64,000 nucleotides of DNA from Massariosphaeria phaeospora (Eukaryota; Ascomycota; Dothideomycetes; Pleosporales). A model generated the notes under the pieces. It saw only the letters and a program-made list of their open reading frames with translations, was not told where the DNA came from and made no database searches. Location: the NCBI GenBank assembly GCA_011032825.1, contig JAADJZ010000004.1, positions 2,046,001 through 2,110,000 on the forward strand, given 5' to 3'. Both the position numbers and the translations under genes were made by a program. How positions within the stretch are numbered: position 1 is the stretch's first letter; each line of letters starts with the position of its first letter. Positions 43,849 through 56,666 of this stretch are shown one piece after another.

Positions 43849-46800
43849 CAGAGATGTCAACAATCAATCCAGATTGCGAGATTGAATTGATTGATTGATT
43901 TGTTATTAATTAATCAATCAATCTCGCAGGCGCTCTTATAGCAATCAATTCAATCTAAGATGCCTGGATTGATTGGATTGAATTGATAACGATCCACGCC
44001 CTTTCTCCCTCGCTCCCCTGCCTAACTTTGGTGTTGCTAAAGGCGTAAAGTAGCTAAAATATAAATTGCCTAAGTTCGATTCTCGCTAAAAACGTAAATA
44101 TTAAAATATTTTCGCTTAGCTGCCTATTTTAGGCTTAGCGCCGCCGTGTAAAATCTTCTGAACATCTTGATTTCTTACGCGCCTCTCAACGCGTACATCT
44201 ACACTCTTATTGCCGCCGCCTACGCCGCCTACAGTACGTATTTTTGACGCGCTTTTTGCTTGTACGCTTACTTGTTAGATGAACTGTAACTTTCTCGCTG
44301 TATTTTCGCAGCGCGTCGATCGCGAGGCAACGCAACCGTTAGGTGCTGCGTTATTCTACCAGGCAACCGATACCGATTCTACGATCGACGATACGCCTGC
44401 CTACGATCCGTTTACTGCCTCTGCCGATGGAGATTACCAAGGCCTAGATTGGACGCGCGTCCTAAATCTGATAAAGCCACCGTACAGCGCAAAGCGCAAA
44501 CGCGAGAGCTGGGTGTTTCAACATGGCTGGCGCCTATGGCACCGAAAAGAGAAGGCGATATACTGGCTCTGCAAGTTTTGCTACACACACAAATTAATAG
44601 GTGGATCATACAAAGCAGCAGAGGCTACCTCAGCTATAGCGCGGCATCTCGGCGAGCAGAAACCTAGCTATAGTGTTAACAGAGGTGGCTCTATAACGTT
44701 CAAAAAGGAAGCTTCTATCGTCGCGCATTTGCACCGCCGTGGCCTCGGCGTTAGCTAAGCGGTTGCTAATGAGATTGTCGACAGCTTCTCGCCGCGCGTT
44801 TTTCAACAGGCGCTTATTAACTAGATTGCAACTGACAATCAAGCTCTCCGCGTTATCGAGGTGCTTGCGTTTCGTAAGATGATCCAGGCAGCCAATCCGC
44901 TCGCCGAGCGCGCTCTCTAGCGGAGTCACAATACGGCGCGGGCGTACATCATGGAGGAATACAACGCCTACCTGCCTGCTGTTGTTAGCTACCTAAAACA
45001 GGCGCGCTCAGCGATCTACATCTCATTTGACAATTGGACGTCAATCGGCGGCAAACGGGCGCTTACTAGAATCTGCGTACATTACCTAAACGCAGCGGGC
45101 GAGCAGGTAGACTACCTGCTTGGCCTGCTAACGCTGTCGGGCGAGCACTCCGGCGCAAACGTTGCAGCAATCGTAAGCTCAACTCTCCGTACGTTTCATA
45201 TAGGAAAAGAAGCCTTGGGTTACTTTGTACTTAATAACGCCTTTAACAACGACACCGCGATCGACGCCCTAGCAGAGGAGTACGGCTTTAACGCAAAGCA
45301 CCGAAGATTGCGCTGCACCTGCCACATACTCAATCTCGCCGCCTAGCGCGTAATATTTGGCCAAGATCGTGAGGCGTTTGAGAACTCGAATGACACTCTC
45401 GCTGTACGTACGCCTCGCTCTCTCAAATCAACCTAGCTAACCTATACAGGCAGAGGAGGAGTACATGAACGAGTGGCGCAAAGCTAGCCCGCTTAGAGTA
45501 CTGTTTGACGTCATCGCCTTAATATGTACTCCGCAGGCTCGTGAGTTGCTAGAGCGCTTTCAACAGGATGAGGCTACTTAGCTGAGCACCGCTACACCCA
45601 AATTTGCGCCTAAAGAGCTCAAAAAACCAGTCAAGACGCGCTGGAATTCTTACTACGACTGCTTTGAGCGCGCTGTTGAGCTACGGGCGCCACTTGATGA
45701 TTATATAGCGCACAAATCAGGCGAGTACAATTGCTACACAGCTCGCTGCCAACCTTGCGCGGTTGCTCGCCCTCTCGACGCTAGCAAATCTTGCTTGTTT
45801 ATTAGAGAGAGCGGGCTTACAGGCAAAGATTGGGCTACTATAACGGAGTATCTCGAGCTGCTCAAGCCTTTCAAGGAGGCGACTAGCTGGCTTGAAGGCC
45901 GAGGCAGCGCTGGCCGCCATGGCGCGATCTGGGAGGTGATCCCTACGTTTGAGTGGCTTACTAATGCGCTGGAGGCTCTGCGTGAGCGAGTTGACGCTGT
46001 GGATTACAACGATCCCGACGCGCCTGAGGATTACGTTAAAACCAACTTCAATCTTGCTATATCTAAGATTGAGGAGTACTACGCAAAGTTTGAGGACGCC
46101 CTAGCGTATTACGCTGCCCTACGCCTTCATCCTGCCTACAACAATTACGTTGATATTGCCTGGAGAGTACCGCCAGATGATGACGTAGATGGCCACCCGC
46201 GAGAGGGGTGGCTAGAGGCCAACAACAAGGGCTTTCAACTGCTCTGGGCGAGAGCCAAAGAGAAAGCTGCTGCTGCTGATCCTAAGTCACTACAGGCGCC
46301 CCAAAGTAAGAAACTACGGCCTGATTACGCACTCAATTGCACCGAGTTTATGAGGGCTACGATGAAAGAGGGGGAAACTCTTATGGATATGGAGGACGAG
46401 TATGAACTGTAGAGATTAGAGAAAGCACTTGATTTCTCTCACAAGCTCGCTCAGCAGCCGATCGCCTACTGGCTATCAAAAGAGCAATAGTACCCCGTCT
46501 TGGCACAGTTTGCTATGGATATTTTGAGTATCCCTGCTGCTGCGGCAGATTGCGAGAGGACCTTTAGTGAATTGGCAGATTTACTAGGCGTACGGAGATT
46601 GCGGATGCTCCCTGACCTACTCTCGGCGCTGCAGAGCCTTCGCTCCTGGAAACGCCTTGGAATCCAGAAGTCTAAAACGCTCTACAAACCTAGCTATATA
46701 CTAGACCTAACGATTTGCCAAATCAACGAGTACTTGAACCAATTCACTAAGTTTGGGGCTGAGGAGTAGGATTACTAATCAATTAATCCAATTCAATCCG

Positions 46801-46909
46801 AAAACTCGACAAATCTTATCAATCAATCCAATTAAGCTAGGCAGAGATTTTTGAGCAATCAATCAAGCTCGCGGCAGCGAGCTTGATTGATTGATTATTA
46901 ACAACTTTG
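43849..46909 (+). mobile_element. hAT-D element, 3,061 bp, lightly mutated
   Basis: Ends CAGAGATGTCAACAATCAAT and, inward from 46909, CAAAGTTGTTAATAATCAAT form the TIRs. The target duplication TTGTTGAC is perfect (43841-43848 and 46910-46917) and removal rejoins the gypsy RT (VKEVVD to KLKKARLQLDIKKCEF). Both ends carry AATCAATCAATC runs. The transposase gene on the plus strand is in one register throughout. Confidence 0.95.
44279..46769 (+). pseudogene. hAT-D transposase, one intron, in-frame stops only
   Basis: The start is MNCNFLAVFSQRVDREATQP. A BED-like zinc finger follows (WVFQHGWRLWHRKEK, LCKFCYTHK, then AIARHLG), then the RNase-H-like core (YISFDNWTSIGGKRALTRIC with the first Asp; GYFVLNNAFNNDTAIDAL; RLRCTCHILNLAA), a 46-bp intron (45404-45449: GTACGT donor, GCTAAC branch, ACAG), TRWNSYYDCFERAVEL, and the dimerisation domain (VLAQFAMDILSIPAAAADCE, RTFSELADLLGVRR). 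All segments share one reading register across the intron. Damage is limited to several TAG/TAA codons, most where Trp or Gln is expected. It catalyses cut-and-paste transposition when intact. Confidence 0.9.
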
Positions 46910-46917
46910 TTGTTGAC

Positions 46918-47690
46918 AAGTTAAAAAAAGCGAGGTTACAACTCGATATTAAGAAATGCGAGTTTGAAGTAACTAAAACTAAATACCTTGGTTTTATTAT
47001 CGAGGTAGGCAAGGGAATCAGCATGGACCCAGAAAAAGTCCGCGCGATTTTTGAATAAAAGGCTTTAGCCTTAGTCAAAAGAGTGCGGAGCTTCGTTGGT
47101 TTTGCAAATTTTTACTAGCAGTTTATTTGCGCCTTTTCTGCAATCGTTTTTCTACTAACAGAGTTAACAAAAAAAAGCGTTGAATTCTGTTAGAGGCCTA
47201 AACAACAAGAAGCGTTTAACACGCTTAAGAAAGAGTTCATATCTAGGCCGTTATTAGCCTATTTTGACCTCAATTTGGAGACCGCTATTGAAGCAGACGC
47301 TTTGGGAATAGCTACTAAAAAGGCGCTTTTTTAAAAAGCAAAAAACAACTTGTAGCAAGCAGTAGCCTACTACTTTGCCAAAATGTTACTTGCAAAGTCT
47401 AACTACACTATTTACAACAAAGAATTATTAGCAGTAATCAAATGCATTACTAAATAAAAAGCGAAGTTTAAAGCAGTGCCGAAGATTACGGTTTACACTA
47501 ATTACAAGAACCTCTTGTACTTTACTATAGCGAGGTTACTAACAAAGCAACATGTCCGCTAGGCAAACATTTTTTTCAAACACAACCTAGAGTTTGTGTA
47601 CCGCCCTAGGGCAGCTAATAGAAAGGCAAACGCTTTCTTACAGAAAAAGCAGAATCTCTTCTAAGACCAAGACGATGTTTAGCTGAAAAG
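46918..47690 (+). pseudogene. Gypsy RT C-terminus and RNase H
   Basis: Directly after the hAT-D target duplicate, LKKARLQLDIKKCEFEVTKT followed by KYLGFIIEVGKGISMDPEKV is the RT thumb/connection. RSFVGFANFY, LTELTKK and EAFNTLKKEFISRPLLAYFD follow, then RNase H (AVAYYFAKMLLAKSNYTIYN, KELLAVIKCI; VYTNYKNLLYF with the family's Asp changed to Asn; KQHVR; FVYRPRAANRKANAF). Stops replace Trp/Gln. Confidence 0.85.
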
Positions 47691-48099
47691 CTGTAAATTT
47701 TAACTTCTCAAACCAACCGGTGTGTCAAACGAGGATAACATTACAGAAGAAACTTCGGGCGTGATCCGCGCGTTCCTGCTCTACGGCACCTTAGTTCTAA
47801 CGCCAAATGTACTTGCTAGTAAGCTCGATGCCTTCTACAAGGCAGATGTAGCGAAAGCTCTAGAGCAGAATGTTTTTCTCTAAATCGGTGCAGGCTCTAA
47901 GAAGCAGAATGCTGCGGGCCCTAGACAGAATGCTGCTGAACGAGAAAAAAATGCTGGCACGAAGAACGATTCTAAGAATAATGCAAAAGAGCTGTCTTTA
48001 GATGAATTTTAGAATAAAGAAGTTTGAAAAGACGATTTGTACCAGAAAGCCTTAGAGGCCGTAAAGAAGAGCTAAACTAAAGAAAGTACCCGTAGGAAG

Positions 48100-48653
48100 T
48101 TTCTTTTAGGCTTTTAATTAAAGGCGTTTTTAGCGGACTGCGCTGTCGAAAACAACGCGCTTCTCTATTAGAAAAAGAGATAGGTGCCAAAAACGTATCA
48201 ACTGCGCACTAGATTAATCTCTGGAGCCTACGACTCGCCTATCGCAAGACACCCTAGCAGAGAGAACACCTACAATATTCTCAAAAGAGATTTCTTTTAG
48301 CTAGGAATAAGCTCGGACATCTGATAGTACATCGCCAACTGCGATGCGTGTAAACTAGCGAAACTATAGCAGAAAATAAAAAGTAGTTTTCTTCGCTCGC
48401 TTTCTGTTCTAGATAGAATCTAGAAAGAACTCTCTATAGATTTTATTACTAACCTGCTGGAAAGCGACGGATGTACAAACCTACTAGTTATTACGAACTA
48501 ATTAAGCAAGAATATAATCTTAATCTCTCTAGCGAAAATTAACGCAGCAACCGTAGCAAAGGTATTTATCAAGAAAGTAGTAGCCTACTACTAGCTCTCT
48601 AACGCTATTGTTTCCAACCGAGAAGCACAATTCGTAAGCGACTTTTAGAAAAC
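48100..48653 (+). pseudogene. Gypsy integrase, N-terminal part
   Basis: The HHCC zinc-binding domain is visible (ARHPSRENTYNILKRDFF, YIANCDACKLAK), then the catalytic core start ELSIDFITNLLESDG with the first Asp, LVITN, and REAQFVSDF with the second Asp just before the copia-1 insertion at 48654. The third catalytic residue (Glu in ATERAN) lies beyond that insertion at 61310-61330. Confidence 0.85.
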
Positions 48654-48817
48654 TGTCACGGTTTATAGCTTTTACTCTATGAAATGGATAAAGATACTAC
48701 GCTTATCTAGGACTAGCGCTGTTTGTGCTTTCGCACCTACAAATTCTGTAGCTTCTAGATAATACAACCTTAGTTCAATTCTCAATTCTCTACGCACTGC
48801 TTGCACTTACCGCGACA
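48654..48817 (+). repeat. Copia-1 5' LTR
   Basis: 164 bp, TGTCACGGTTTATAGC to CTTACCGCGACA; same length as the 3' LTR at 61078-61241. Confidence 0.9.
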
Positions 48818-48830
48818 GTTATAAGCTCGG
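48818..48830 (+). promoter_or_regulatory. Copia-1 primer binding site (initiator tRNA-Met anticodon arm)
   Basis: GTTATAAGCTCGG follows the 5' LTR at once. It matches, with one G-to-A and one C-to-T change, GTTATGAGCCCGG-type sites complementary to the anticodon loop (GGGCTCATAAC) of initiator tRNA-Met. Priming by a half-tRNA cut in the anticodon loop is known for copia and Ty5. Confidence 0.65.
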
Positions 48831-48989
48831 CTGCAACCTAGAATTCTTCTTACCTGCTGCTGCAATCGTTACTCTACTTTAAGTTGCACGTTGCTATACC
48901 GCGTTTACTACAGCGCACTTGTTACTGCGTTTACCTACGACGCACATTGCCTAGATCTTAGCCTAAATCTAATCACATACGACTATAGC

Positions 48990-51529
48990 CTCTACAATAG
49001 CTACTAAGTTTAACCTCGCTGTAACGCACGTCACAGTTATACTAAACACGCTTAACAACTAGTTTACCTAGCTATTCATTCGCCGAGACGTTGCCAATCG
49101 CTACGGTCTTTGGCAGTATATCAATTCTAACGTAGCTAAAGAGCTTCTCTCTAAGCTAACGAAAGCTACCAAGCTTCAACTTATCGACTACAAGGCTAGA
49201 GCTATTAGGCTCTCTAACCTAACTGCAGACAACTAAGAGTCTTACTAATAAGAATGCAATCGATAGAAGCGACGCCGCTCTAAGTACTGCACTTAGAAAA
49301 AGGCTTTAGCTAACTTGAACACGAACATTAGCAAGACAATTGCTGTACGCTACATACACCTAATTAAGAATTACAAGACACTTTACAACCGACTAGTTGC
49401 TCTTAAGAAGTTTCTTTGTCTAACTAACGCAACTCGCTGCTGCGAGCTTGCTAACAAATACAACACACTCAAGACTACTCTAAGAACTGCAAAGAAAGTC
49501 GAACAATAGCTATCTAACTAGATATTCATTACAGCTTAAAGCAAAGCTGTTAATCTGCTAGAAACTAACGGCAATCGACTACAAGAGGACTTTCTAATCG
49601 CCTGCAAAGCACTTGATTAAGAATACGCTACGACTTGCCTACGCGAGATATTCAAGCATAAAGCGCGAGGCACTACTGCTAAGATTCTATTTCTAAAGAC
49701 CTACGTCGCTAAGATAACTACATATCTACGCTTTACGAAGCTTTACTCTACTAGCCTAGCAGTTACTGCCGCTAAGCTCGGTATCGCGCACCCAATTGAG
49801 CTTCAATCAACAGGCAATTAAAGACAGCGCTACTGTAACGGCGCACGACCAACGCCTACTTGTATCTGTAGAAAGAAGCATTGGTACACTAACTACTTTA
49901 TTTTAAATACACGCTACCTAGAGCGTCTGAAGTCTTATCAACCTGCAGCTAAGGCTATACGCAAGGTTGAAGAAGCGCGAAAGAATTCTAAAATCAACGC
50001 GCGCATCAAGACTGCTCTTGAGAAGTAAGCAGCCCGCCAACTACAGAGCGCTGGACAGAACGCTAGGTCACTACGAGTTAACGACGGCAAGCTACCTGCT
50101 AACACTAACACGTTCGTAATATCAACTAGCCTATTACTTATAACACTTGGCTACGACGGTTACGACAGTTATAACGGTATCGCGATCGAAGCTTTTACCA
50201 AGTCTGTTGGAACTCTTACAACAATAGCTGTTAATAACACTACTTAGACTAACCTACTTAATCGATAGATTGTTGATCCTGGATCTAACACACACGTTGT
50301 TAACTTAGAAACATAGAAAAGCTAGAAGAGAACGAGCAACAACCCAAAGCGCTGCTTTGTTAATGCTAGCAATAGCTGTATTCCTATTACAGCTTAGGGC
50401 ACAATGGACCTCGTAGCCCGTACGCTACATGGATTGCTAACGCTAGAGCTAACGCACGTTGCGTACGTCGAAGGCTTTCTTACAAGCGTCTTAAAACTCG
50501 CTCGCTGCTGTACAGAGTTAATTTACTTCGACTCTAGCTACAACGTCTTGTACATGCAACAGACATCGAACGTTATCGCGTAACTTAAGTACAATAGGAG
50601 ACACTAGCTTATTGATGCAAAGCTATTACGCCGACCCCCTCTATTACTTCTACACTTACGATTGAGTACTTTTGAAGCATCGTACCGCCCGTTGTACGCG
50701 CCAAAGCCTACTAACGTCGTCGATCGACGTGCTGCTCATCTGATATGGAGCCATCCAGGCCAAAAAGCAGTTAACAAACTTGAATCAAACGTTACTAGCG
50801 TCCAACTAATAGGAGACTATATAGACTGTCTTTGCTAGACGTGTATCGAAGCTCGAATAACTTATATTATCTTAAGGCGCTCGGCTAAGAGCCGTGCACA
50901 ACGACTATTCTATCGAATCGCAATAAACTTGATTTATATTATCTCTATAGGAGAGGAGTGTATAGACAGTAGCAAATACGCTCCGCACTCTATAGACGAG
51001 TACTCAAAATAGCACAAGATAGCTACAATTAAGCGAAAAAACAAGCTAACTCTTACACGCTAGTTTATAGCCTTGATTTGCAAGATTCAGCGCGTGTACA
51101 ATGCTAACGTAGTCGCTATTCAATGCAACAACAAAAAGAGATTTGGCAACGATTTAATTAACACTACAGACGAACTAGAAATGCTGTACGAGCTAGCTCT
51201 ACCTAGCACAAAAAAGTCGAATGGACTTATTAAGCGCGCAGGCAGAGTTTTTACTTAGCGAGCTTACGCTATGCGCATACACGCGAACCTACTAAAAGAT
51301 CTAACACATAAAATGTATCGCACAGCTGCGTACATTCTTAATTAAACGCTTACTAAAGCACTAGGTTAGAAGACACTATACGAAGTTGTATAGAAACAAA
51401 AGCTACTCGTTGCTTATATAAGGCCTATCGGCTGTCGCGCCTACGTTTACAACTGTAATCTAAAAGCTGCTAACAAGCTTAAATTGCGTACTTTTATTAG
51501 CTACCTAGTTGGCTACCAAGGCACTAATA
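48990..51529 (+). pseudogene. Copia-1 Gag, protease and integrase (first part)
   Basis: Gag-like helices lie at 48980-49500. The aspartic protease site appears as IVDPGSNTHVVN (50269-50304; family W-I-x-DSG-AxxHV). The integrase zinc domain reads HLIWSHPGQKAVNKLESN, DCLC, TCIEARI (50735-50865). The catalytic region and the typical end, LRTFISYLVGYQGTNIF (51485-51534), follow, where copia-2 is inserted. Stops and a few frameshifts are scattered; TAG dominates. Confidence 0.8.
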
Positions 51530-51534
51530 TCTTT

Positions 51535-51669
51535 TGTTAGCATCTATGCCTACTTAGGAGTAGCGTGTTTTATTACTAATTATGTAACAGGAGGATATAT
51601 ATTCGCTCTCTCGATAGTTTCTATTAATACAACTAACTTCTTCCTTAATTTCTCTCTCATATGTTAACA
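51535..51669 (+). repeat. Copia-2 5' LTR
   Basis: 135 bp. It differs from the 3' LTR at under ten positions, most of them near the 3' end. Confidence 0.9.
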
Positions 51670-51680
51670 GTTATGAGCCC
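51670..51680 (+). promoter_or_regulatory. Copia-2 primer binding site (initiator tRNA-Met anticodon arm)
   Basis: GTTATGAGCCC directly follows the LTR and is the exact complement of GGGCTCATAAC, the anticodon loop and stem of initiator tRNA-Met. It indicates half-tRNA priming, as in copia and Ty5. Confidence 0.75.
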
Positions 51681-51822
51681 GAAAGCTTTTTTATACTAAG
51701 TTGAGTTCACTTTATACCCTGCGAGATATCTAATAGCTACGATAGCTACAGAAAGAGACCTTTTGATTACGAAAGCTACAGTTATTCTCGAGAAACTAGG
51801 CAACTAGCAGAGGTAGCTATTT

Positions 51823-54800
51823 TTGAGAAAAGATAGTGCTGAGAGGAATAACCTCTGGCAGTACTTGGATCCTTTACTCAAGGCAGAGCAAGTAAAAAGA
51901 ATAGAGCAGAAGAAGCCTCGTGAGAGAGAGATTGAGGAGTTCTATACAGAAGCTGCTCGAGAGCATAAAGAAATCACGATCTTAGATCTCTCGGAGAAGG
52001 ACGTCTCGCGATACGAGCTCTAGTTAAAAGTACACATCAGAAAAGAAACTCAATAGAGCAAGAAAGAGAAAGCGCTGAGAGAATTCAATTATGAGATCTC
52101 TCGAACGATCGCTTCGAGGCATATCCATCTAATCTCGGACTGCTTGACGCCGCACAATCGATTGAGAGCGCTCAAAAAGCACCTCTGCCCGAGCACCTTA
52201 GAGCGAAGTTATTAGCTAAGAGCTTACTACTAGAGGCTACTTACTCCGCCGAAGAGGAGCAACCTAGATACCTAGTTTGAGGACTAGCTAGATACGACGC
52301 GGCTGATAAAGGAAGCAGCGTTACCTAAGATTGCAGGGAACAGAGCTTAGAAGGATTTTATCCGAGCAATTAGAAGCCTCGATGAGAGCTAGGCAACCCA
52401 CTAGCTAACGGAGCTAGTACGGAAGAATTAGGAAGAGATAGAGTTTACAGGAATATCCGACCTCGTGGCTAAGTATCGATTCTACTATCGGCGCGTACGA
52501 CCAATCGCCTCTAGCCTAGAGAGCTTTGCTTCGCTCGGCGTCGCAGAACAGCCTAAGAACGAGCATCAAGGCGTCCAAGGCGTTTAGAATAAAAACAAGG
52601 GCAAGCAAACTCCTACCTGCGTATGTAGAGAACAACACAAGTTTCAAGACTGCCTATACGTCAATCATGCTCGTAGGCGCTCTAGCTAGAAGCCTAATCA
52701 ACAGATTGTTAGGAAGTTTGATAAGCTTAGAGCGAGGCAATTATACAAGGCCTCGATTCTGCAGCGAGTAAAAGCGCGGCTTAAGAATTAGGCTTAGAAC
52801 CAAAGAGGTTTGCATGACGATAGGAAGCTTTAAGCAGTAAGTAGCTCAAGCTCGTACGCAGTGCTGCAGACTGCTATTATCTCAAAGGCTAAGGATCAGC
52901 CGCCTCTTATCAATCGATAGATACTTGATCTAGGCTCAAACGCTTATGTAGCCAACTCTAGATCGTTCGGATGAAAAACGATAGCTTAAGCGCAGCCAAG
53001 GAAGTACGTGTATGCAGGAAGCTAGCTACTTTAAATCAAAGAATAAAGTAAAGTAGAGCTACAGGTGAATACGCTATTTAGCAGGCAGCTGTTTAGGCTT
53101 ACCTATGTAGCCTATATTCTAGGATTCTTTACAAATGTAGTAGGCCTATTACGCTGTAGAAGCCTAGATATCTACTTTAACTCAAGAAGGAACTGCTTCT
53201 ATTAGCGAGTGCCTTCGAATCCTGTGTGCTACCTCGAGTACAAGGACAGTTACTAGTTAATTAATAGAGACAAGAAAGCACGTTCGCTTTCTAGATCACT
53301 GCAGGCAGCAGCAGCAGTATTAGAATATCGATCCAAGCCTTCGTACAAGGAGAAGAAGCCTTTGGAACTTAGCAGTAAGCACGCTTATAGGCTCCTCGGC
53401 CATGCGAGCTATAAAGCGATCTCTCATCTCTTTTACAACGTTGAGAGAGTAAGAATAGCTTAGAAGAATCAGCGATTAACGTCGTGGAAAGATTGCGAGG
53501 TTTGCATTAAAGCAAAGCTTTACAAGCTTATTAGCAGGCGTACGCCTTAGGAGGTAGCTACACGACTTTTCTATCGCATTGGAATAGATCTTATACAGCT
53601 CCAGAAGCGAGGAGAGCAGTGCTACAATAAAGATTAGTAGCTGCTCTATGCAGTAGATTAGAACGCAAAGTAGCATAAGGGCACCTGCCTACCTAATAAA
53701 TCAAGACCTACGCTCAAGCAAGCAGTCAAGCGCCTGCTTGCTAAGATCAGACGACAATTTAGTTAGGTCGTGATAGTTATTAGGCTTGACAGTAAGCTAG
53801 GATATTCAGCTCTGTACGAGTTACTTAGGGATTTCGGAATTGCGATTGAGACTCGAGCTCTATATACTAAGGAGCAGAATAGCGGAACAGAGCGAGCTGG
53901 AGCGACAATTATCGTACGAGCGCAAGCGATCAGGATTGAAGCCTGTCTACTAAAGGAGCTATCGAACGAGTGTGTAATAACAGCGATATACCTGCTAAAC
54001 AGGACCTCTGTAAAAGCTCTCGACTAGAGAACTCCGTTTAAAGCAGTACATAGAGTAAAGCTATTTCTAGCTCATGTTAATAAGATAGGAGCTACGGCGT
54101 ACGCTCTCAATCATGCTCTCAAGCGAGGAAATAAGCTCGAATTAAGGGCTCTCGTAGGGCAGCTCGTTGGCTATAACTCAACTAATATCTACAGGATCTA
54201 GATGCCTACGCTAAGCAGGGTAATTAGGACTAGAAACGTCGTGTTCATGCGCACAGAACTATTGAAGAGAAAGAACTACTCTAACGAGAAAACGCTTAGG
54301 CAGCTTGTTACTGTGCTAGATATCGAAGACCTACTTGCATTAGATAAAGAAATTGAACAAGCCCTCTACCTGCTAACTCGGCATGCGATCGAGAAAATCG
54401 AAGAGAATGAAAAAGCTGAAAATCAACTCATTAGTAAGCTCTATTAGCAGAAGAAAGCAACTCAAGAATTCAGCAAAGAATTCCAAGGCTTTCTAAGCCC
54501 TAAAGAGACGCTAGAGCTAGAGAAAACGCTAGAGCCCAAGAAAACGCTAGAGTTAGATCAAATCGATTAGAATAATTAGGCAGAGATCGCTAGCAGCTCA
54601 ATGCTTCGAGGCTAGCAGGTAATACAAGAAGATTAGAAAGCACCTAATCGTATAAGCAACAACGCTCCTAGAAAGAATAAAATCAACAGTTAGCTTAATT
54701 AGAGGAATATTATTACTAGTAGGAGATCGAGAAAGTAGCTAGGAGCTTATGTGACCTCGTTCATAAGCTTGATCAATACAGCAGCTTTGAGCAAGCTATT

Positions 54801-56350
54801 TGAAAATCTGTTGAAGCAGAAGCTGCATCGCAATCAATTACCTCCGCTACCAAAGCGATAGAAGAATCTTTTGAACTACCTATTCTCTTAGGAGTTCATC
54901 TAGGCAGCAGAACTAAAGCTCGATAGCTGTTTTACAAAAAGCTGCTTTGCTTTAACATTAGCGAAAGAGAAGAAAGTGCAAGAAAAGATACTGCCTCTAA
55001 TGTAGCTTTTCTCGTACAAGTTCGACGAGGACAGCTACCTCTACAAATTCAAGGCAAGGCTAGTAGTAAGAGAAAATCTCTAGGACAACTAGGGCGATAC
55101 GTACGCTGCTACCTTAGCTGCTCGAGTATTTAGGTTTCTAATAGCAATTACTGCTGCCTTTGGACTAATTGCCTACTAATACGATGTCCTAAACGCCTTT
55201 CTTAACGCGACTCTTAATTAAAAGCTATATGCTCGATTCTCTAAGGGATTTGTAAAAGATCTAAAGAAGCTCCTTAAGCTCAAGCGAGCTCTATATAGAC
55301 TAAAAGACGCACCTCTGCTCTAGTACGAGCACCTCAAGAAAACGTTAAAAAAGCTAGGCCTTAGGCTAGTTGAGAGAGTGCAGTGCTTCTTTACGAGCAA
55401 CAGGCTTATTGTATTCTTCTATGTTAACAATATCGTCGTACTCGTTTATTTATTTTATTTCTCGCATCACCTGCAGTTCGAGCAGGAGCTTAAGAAAGAA
55501 TATAAGATCAGATCTCTCGGAGAGCTGCGTTGGTTTCTTAGCATCTAAGTACTAAGAAATAAGCTTAAGAGAAGAATCTACCTAATACAGAACTCGTTTA
55601 TCAATAAGGTTACTTTAAAATTTGAGATCAATGCTAGCAATCGAGCGACAGGAGCTCTACTAGTCGAGGAATATCTCAAGGCTAGCTCTAAGCCTTAGAA
55701 CGATTATTGAACAAGGACGTACTAGCAGCTCGTAGGCTCGCTGGCCTATATATCGACGTTTACTCGCCTTGATGTAGCGAGAGCTTATTCTGTACTCGCG
55801 AGGCACCTCTAGAACCCTAGGCAGAAGCACTTTAGCGCTGCGTACCAAGTGTAGCGATACTTGCTTAGAACAAAGTTTCTTGCGATTAGTGCCTTAGGAG
55901 ATATTTTACAGAACAGCTATTATCTTACGAAGCCTTAGGAGGCAGGAGAGGAGCTAATATTTTATAGCGCATTAGATGCAGCGTTTGCAAATAACCCTAA
56001 GAGAAAAAGCTTTTAAGGCTATCTATTTAGCCTGTACAGCTTACTTATCGATTGGAAAGCTACCGTACAGAAGTCGGTTACCAAATCGACAACTAAAGCT
56101 AAGCTGCTAGCTCTCTCTTTAGCAGGCAGCGAGCTTATGTAGTAGAAAAAGCTGTTCAAGCACGTTAACTTTGAGCTTGAAATTCGCTCTACTCTTTTCT
56201 GTAATAACTAGCAAACAGTTGAAATTATCAACAAAGCAGAGGACCAACTCAACACGAAGATGAAGCACGTGGATACTTATCAAATGTAGCTACGTTAGAA
56301 AGCAGAGGCTAGCTAGCTTTAGGTAAACTAGATAGCTACAAATTAGATGC
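51823..56350 (+). pseudogene. Copia-2 polyprotein, partly open
   Basis: Gag-like: 51823-52023 (KKPREREIEEFYTEAAREHK) and onward. Protease: ILDLGSNAYVANS (52925-52965). Integrase zinc domain: HAYRLLGHASYKAISHLFYN, CEVCIKAK (53370-53515); core 53560-54150 with VIVIRLDSKLGYSALYELLR, DFGIAIETRALYTKEQNSGT, ERAGATI (catalytic Asp and Glu visible). GYNSTNIYRI (54170-54200) and VIRTRNVVF end it. RT: KFKARLVVRENL, TYAATLAARVFRFLIAITAA, YDVLNAFLNATL, FFYVNNIVVLV (YVDD with Asp to Asn, 55423-55450), RNase H: DWKATVQKSVTKSTTKAKLL (56050). Stops are mainly TAG. Less mutated than the gypsy Gag region. Confidence 0.85.
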
Positions 56351-56526
56351 TAGCTAACGGCCTTACTAAGTTCCTTAGTAGCTAGAAGCACTCTACTTTC
56401 GTAGAGCAGCTAGGCCTTATTAACATTAGCGAACAGATCCAAGGACACTCAAAGAGTAAGGAGAACTCTTACTCTCTATATTAGCTATAGTCTAGCTTTG
56501 TTTGTTTTACTGCAGCTAAGAGAGTG

Positions 56527-56661
56527 TGTTAGCATCTATGCCTACTTAGAAGTAGCGTGTTTTATTACTAATTATGTAACAGGAGAATATATATTCGCTC
56601 TCTCGATAGTTTCTATTAATACAACTAACTTCTACTTCAATTTTCTTCTTATATGTTGACA
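56527..56661 (+). repeat. Copia-2 3' LTR
   Basis: 135 bp, preceded by a short purine tract (AAGAGAGTG) suited to plus-strand priming. Confidence 0.9.
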
Positions 56662-56666
56662 TCTTT

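Larger units (their letters stand above)
51535..56661 (+). mobile_element. Ty1/copia element 2, 5,127 bp, inserted in copia-1
   Basis: LTRs of 135 bp (51535-51669, 56527-56661) start TGTTAGCATC and end TTAACA/TTGACA. The target duplication TCTTT is at 51530-51534 and 56662-56666. Removal restores the copia-1 motif GYQGTNIF-RI followed by ELPTKGTVIVTRNVVFD after a one-base shift. TGTTAGCATCTATG is similar by chance to a hAT end but the flanks are 5 bp and the interior is a copia polyprotein. Confidence 0.95.

Noticed and set aside
51535..51669. hAT terminus (TGTTAGCATCTATG resembles TGTTAGCATCTGTG)
   Set aside because: The segment is one of two 135-bp LTRs with a 5-bp target duplication and an adjoining tRNA primer site, so it is a copia LTR.
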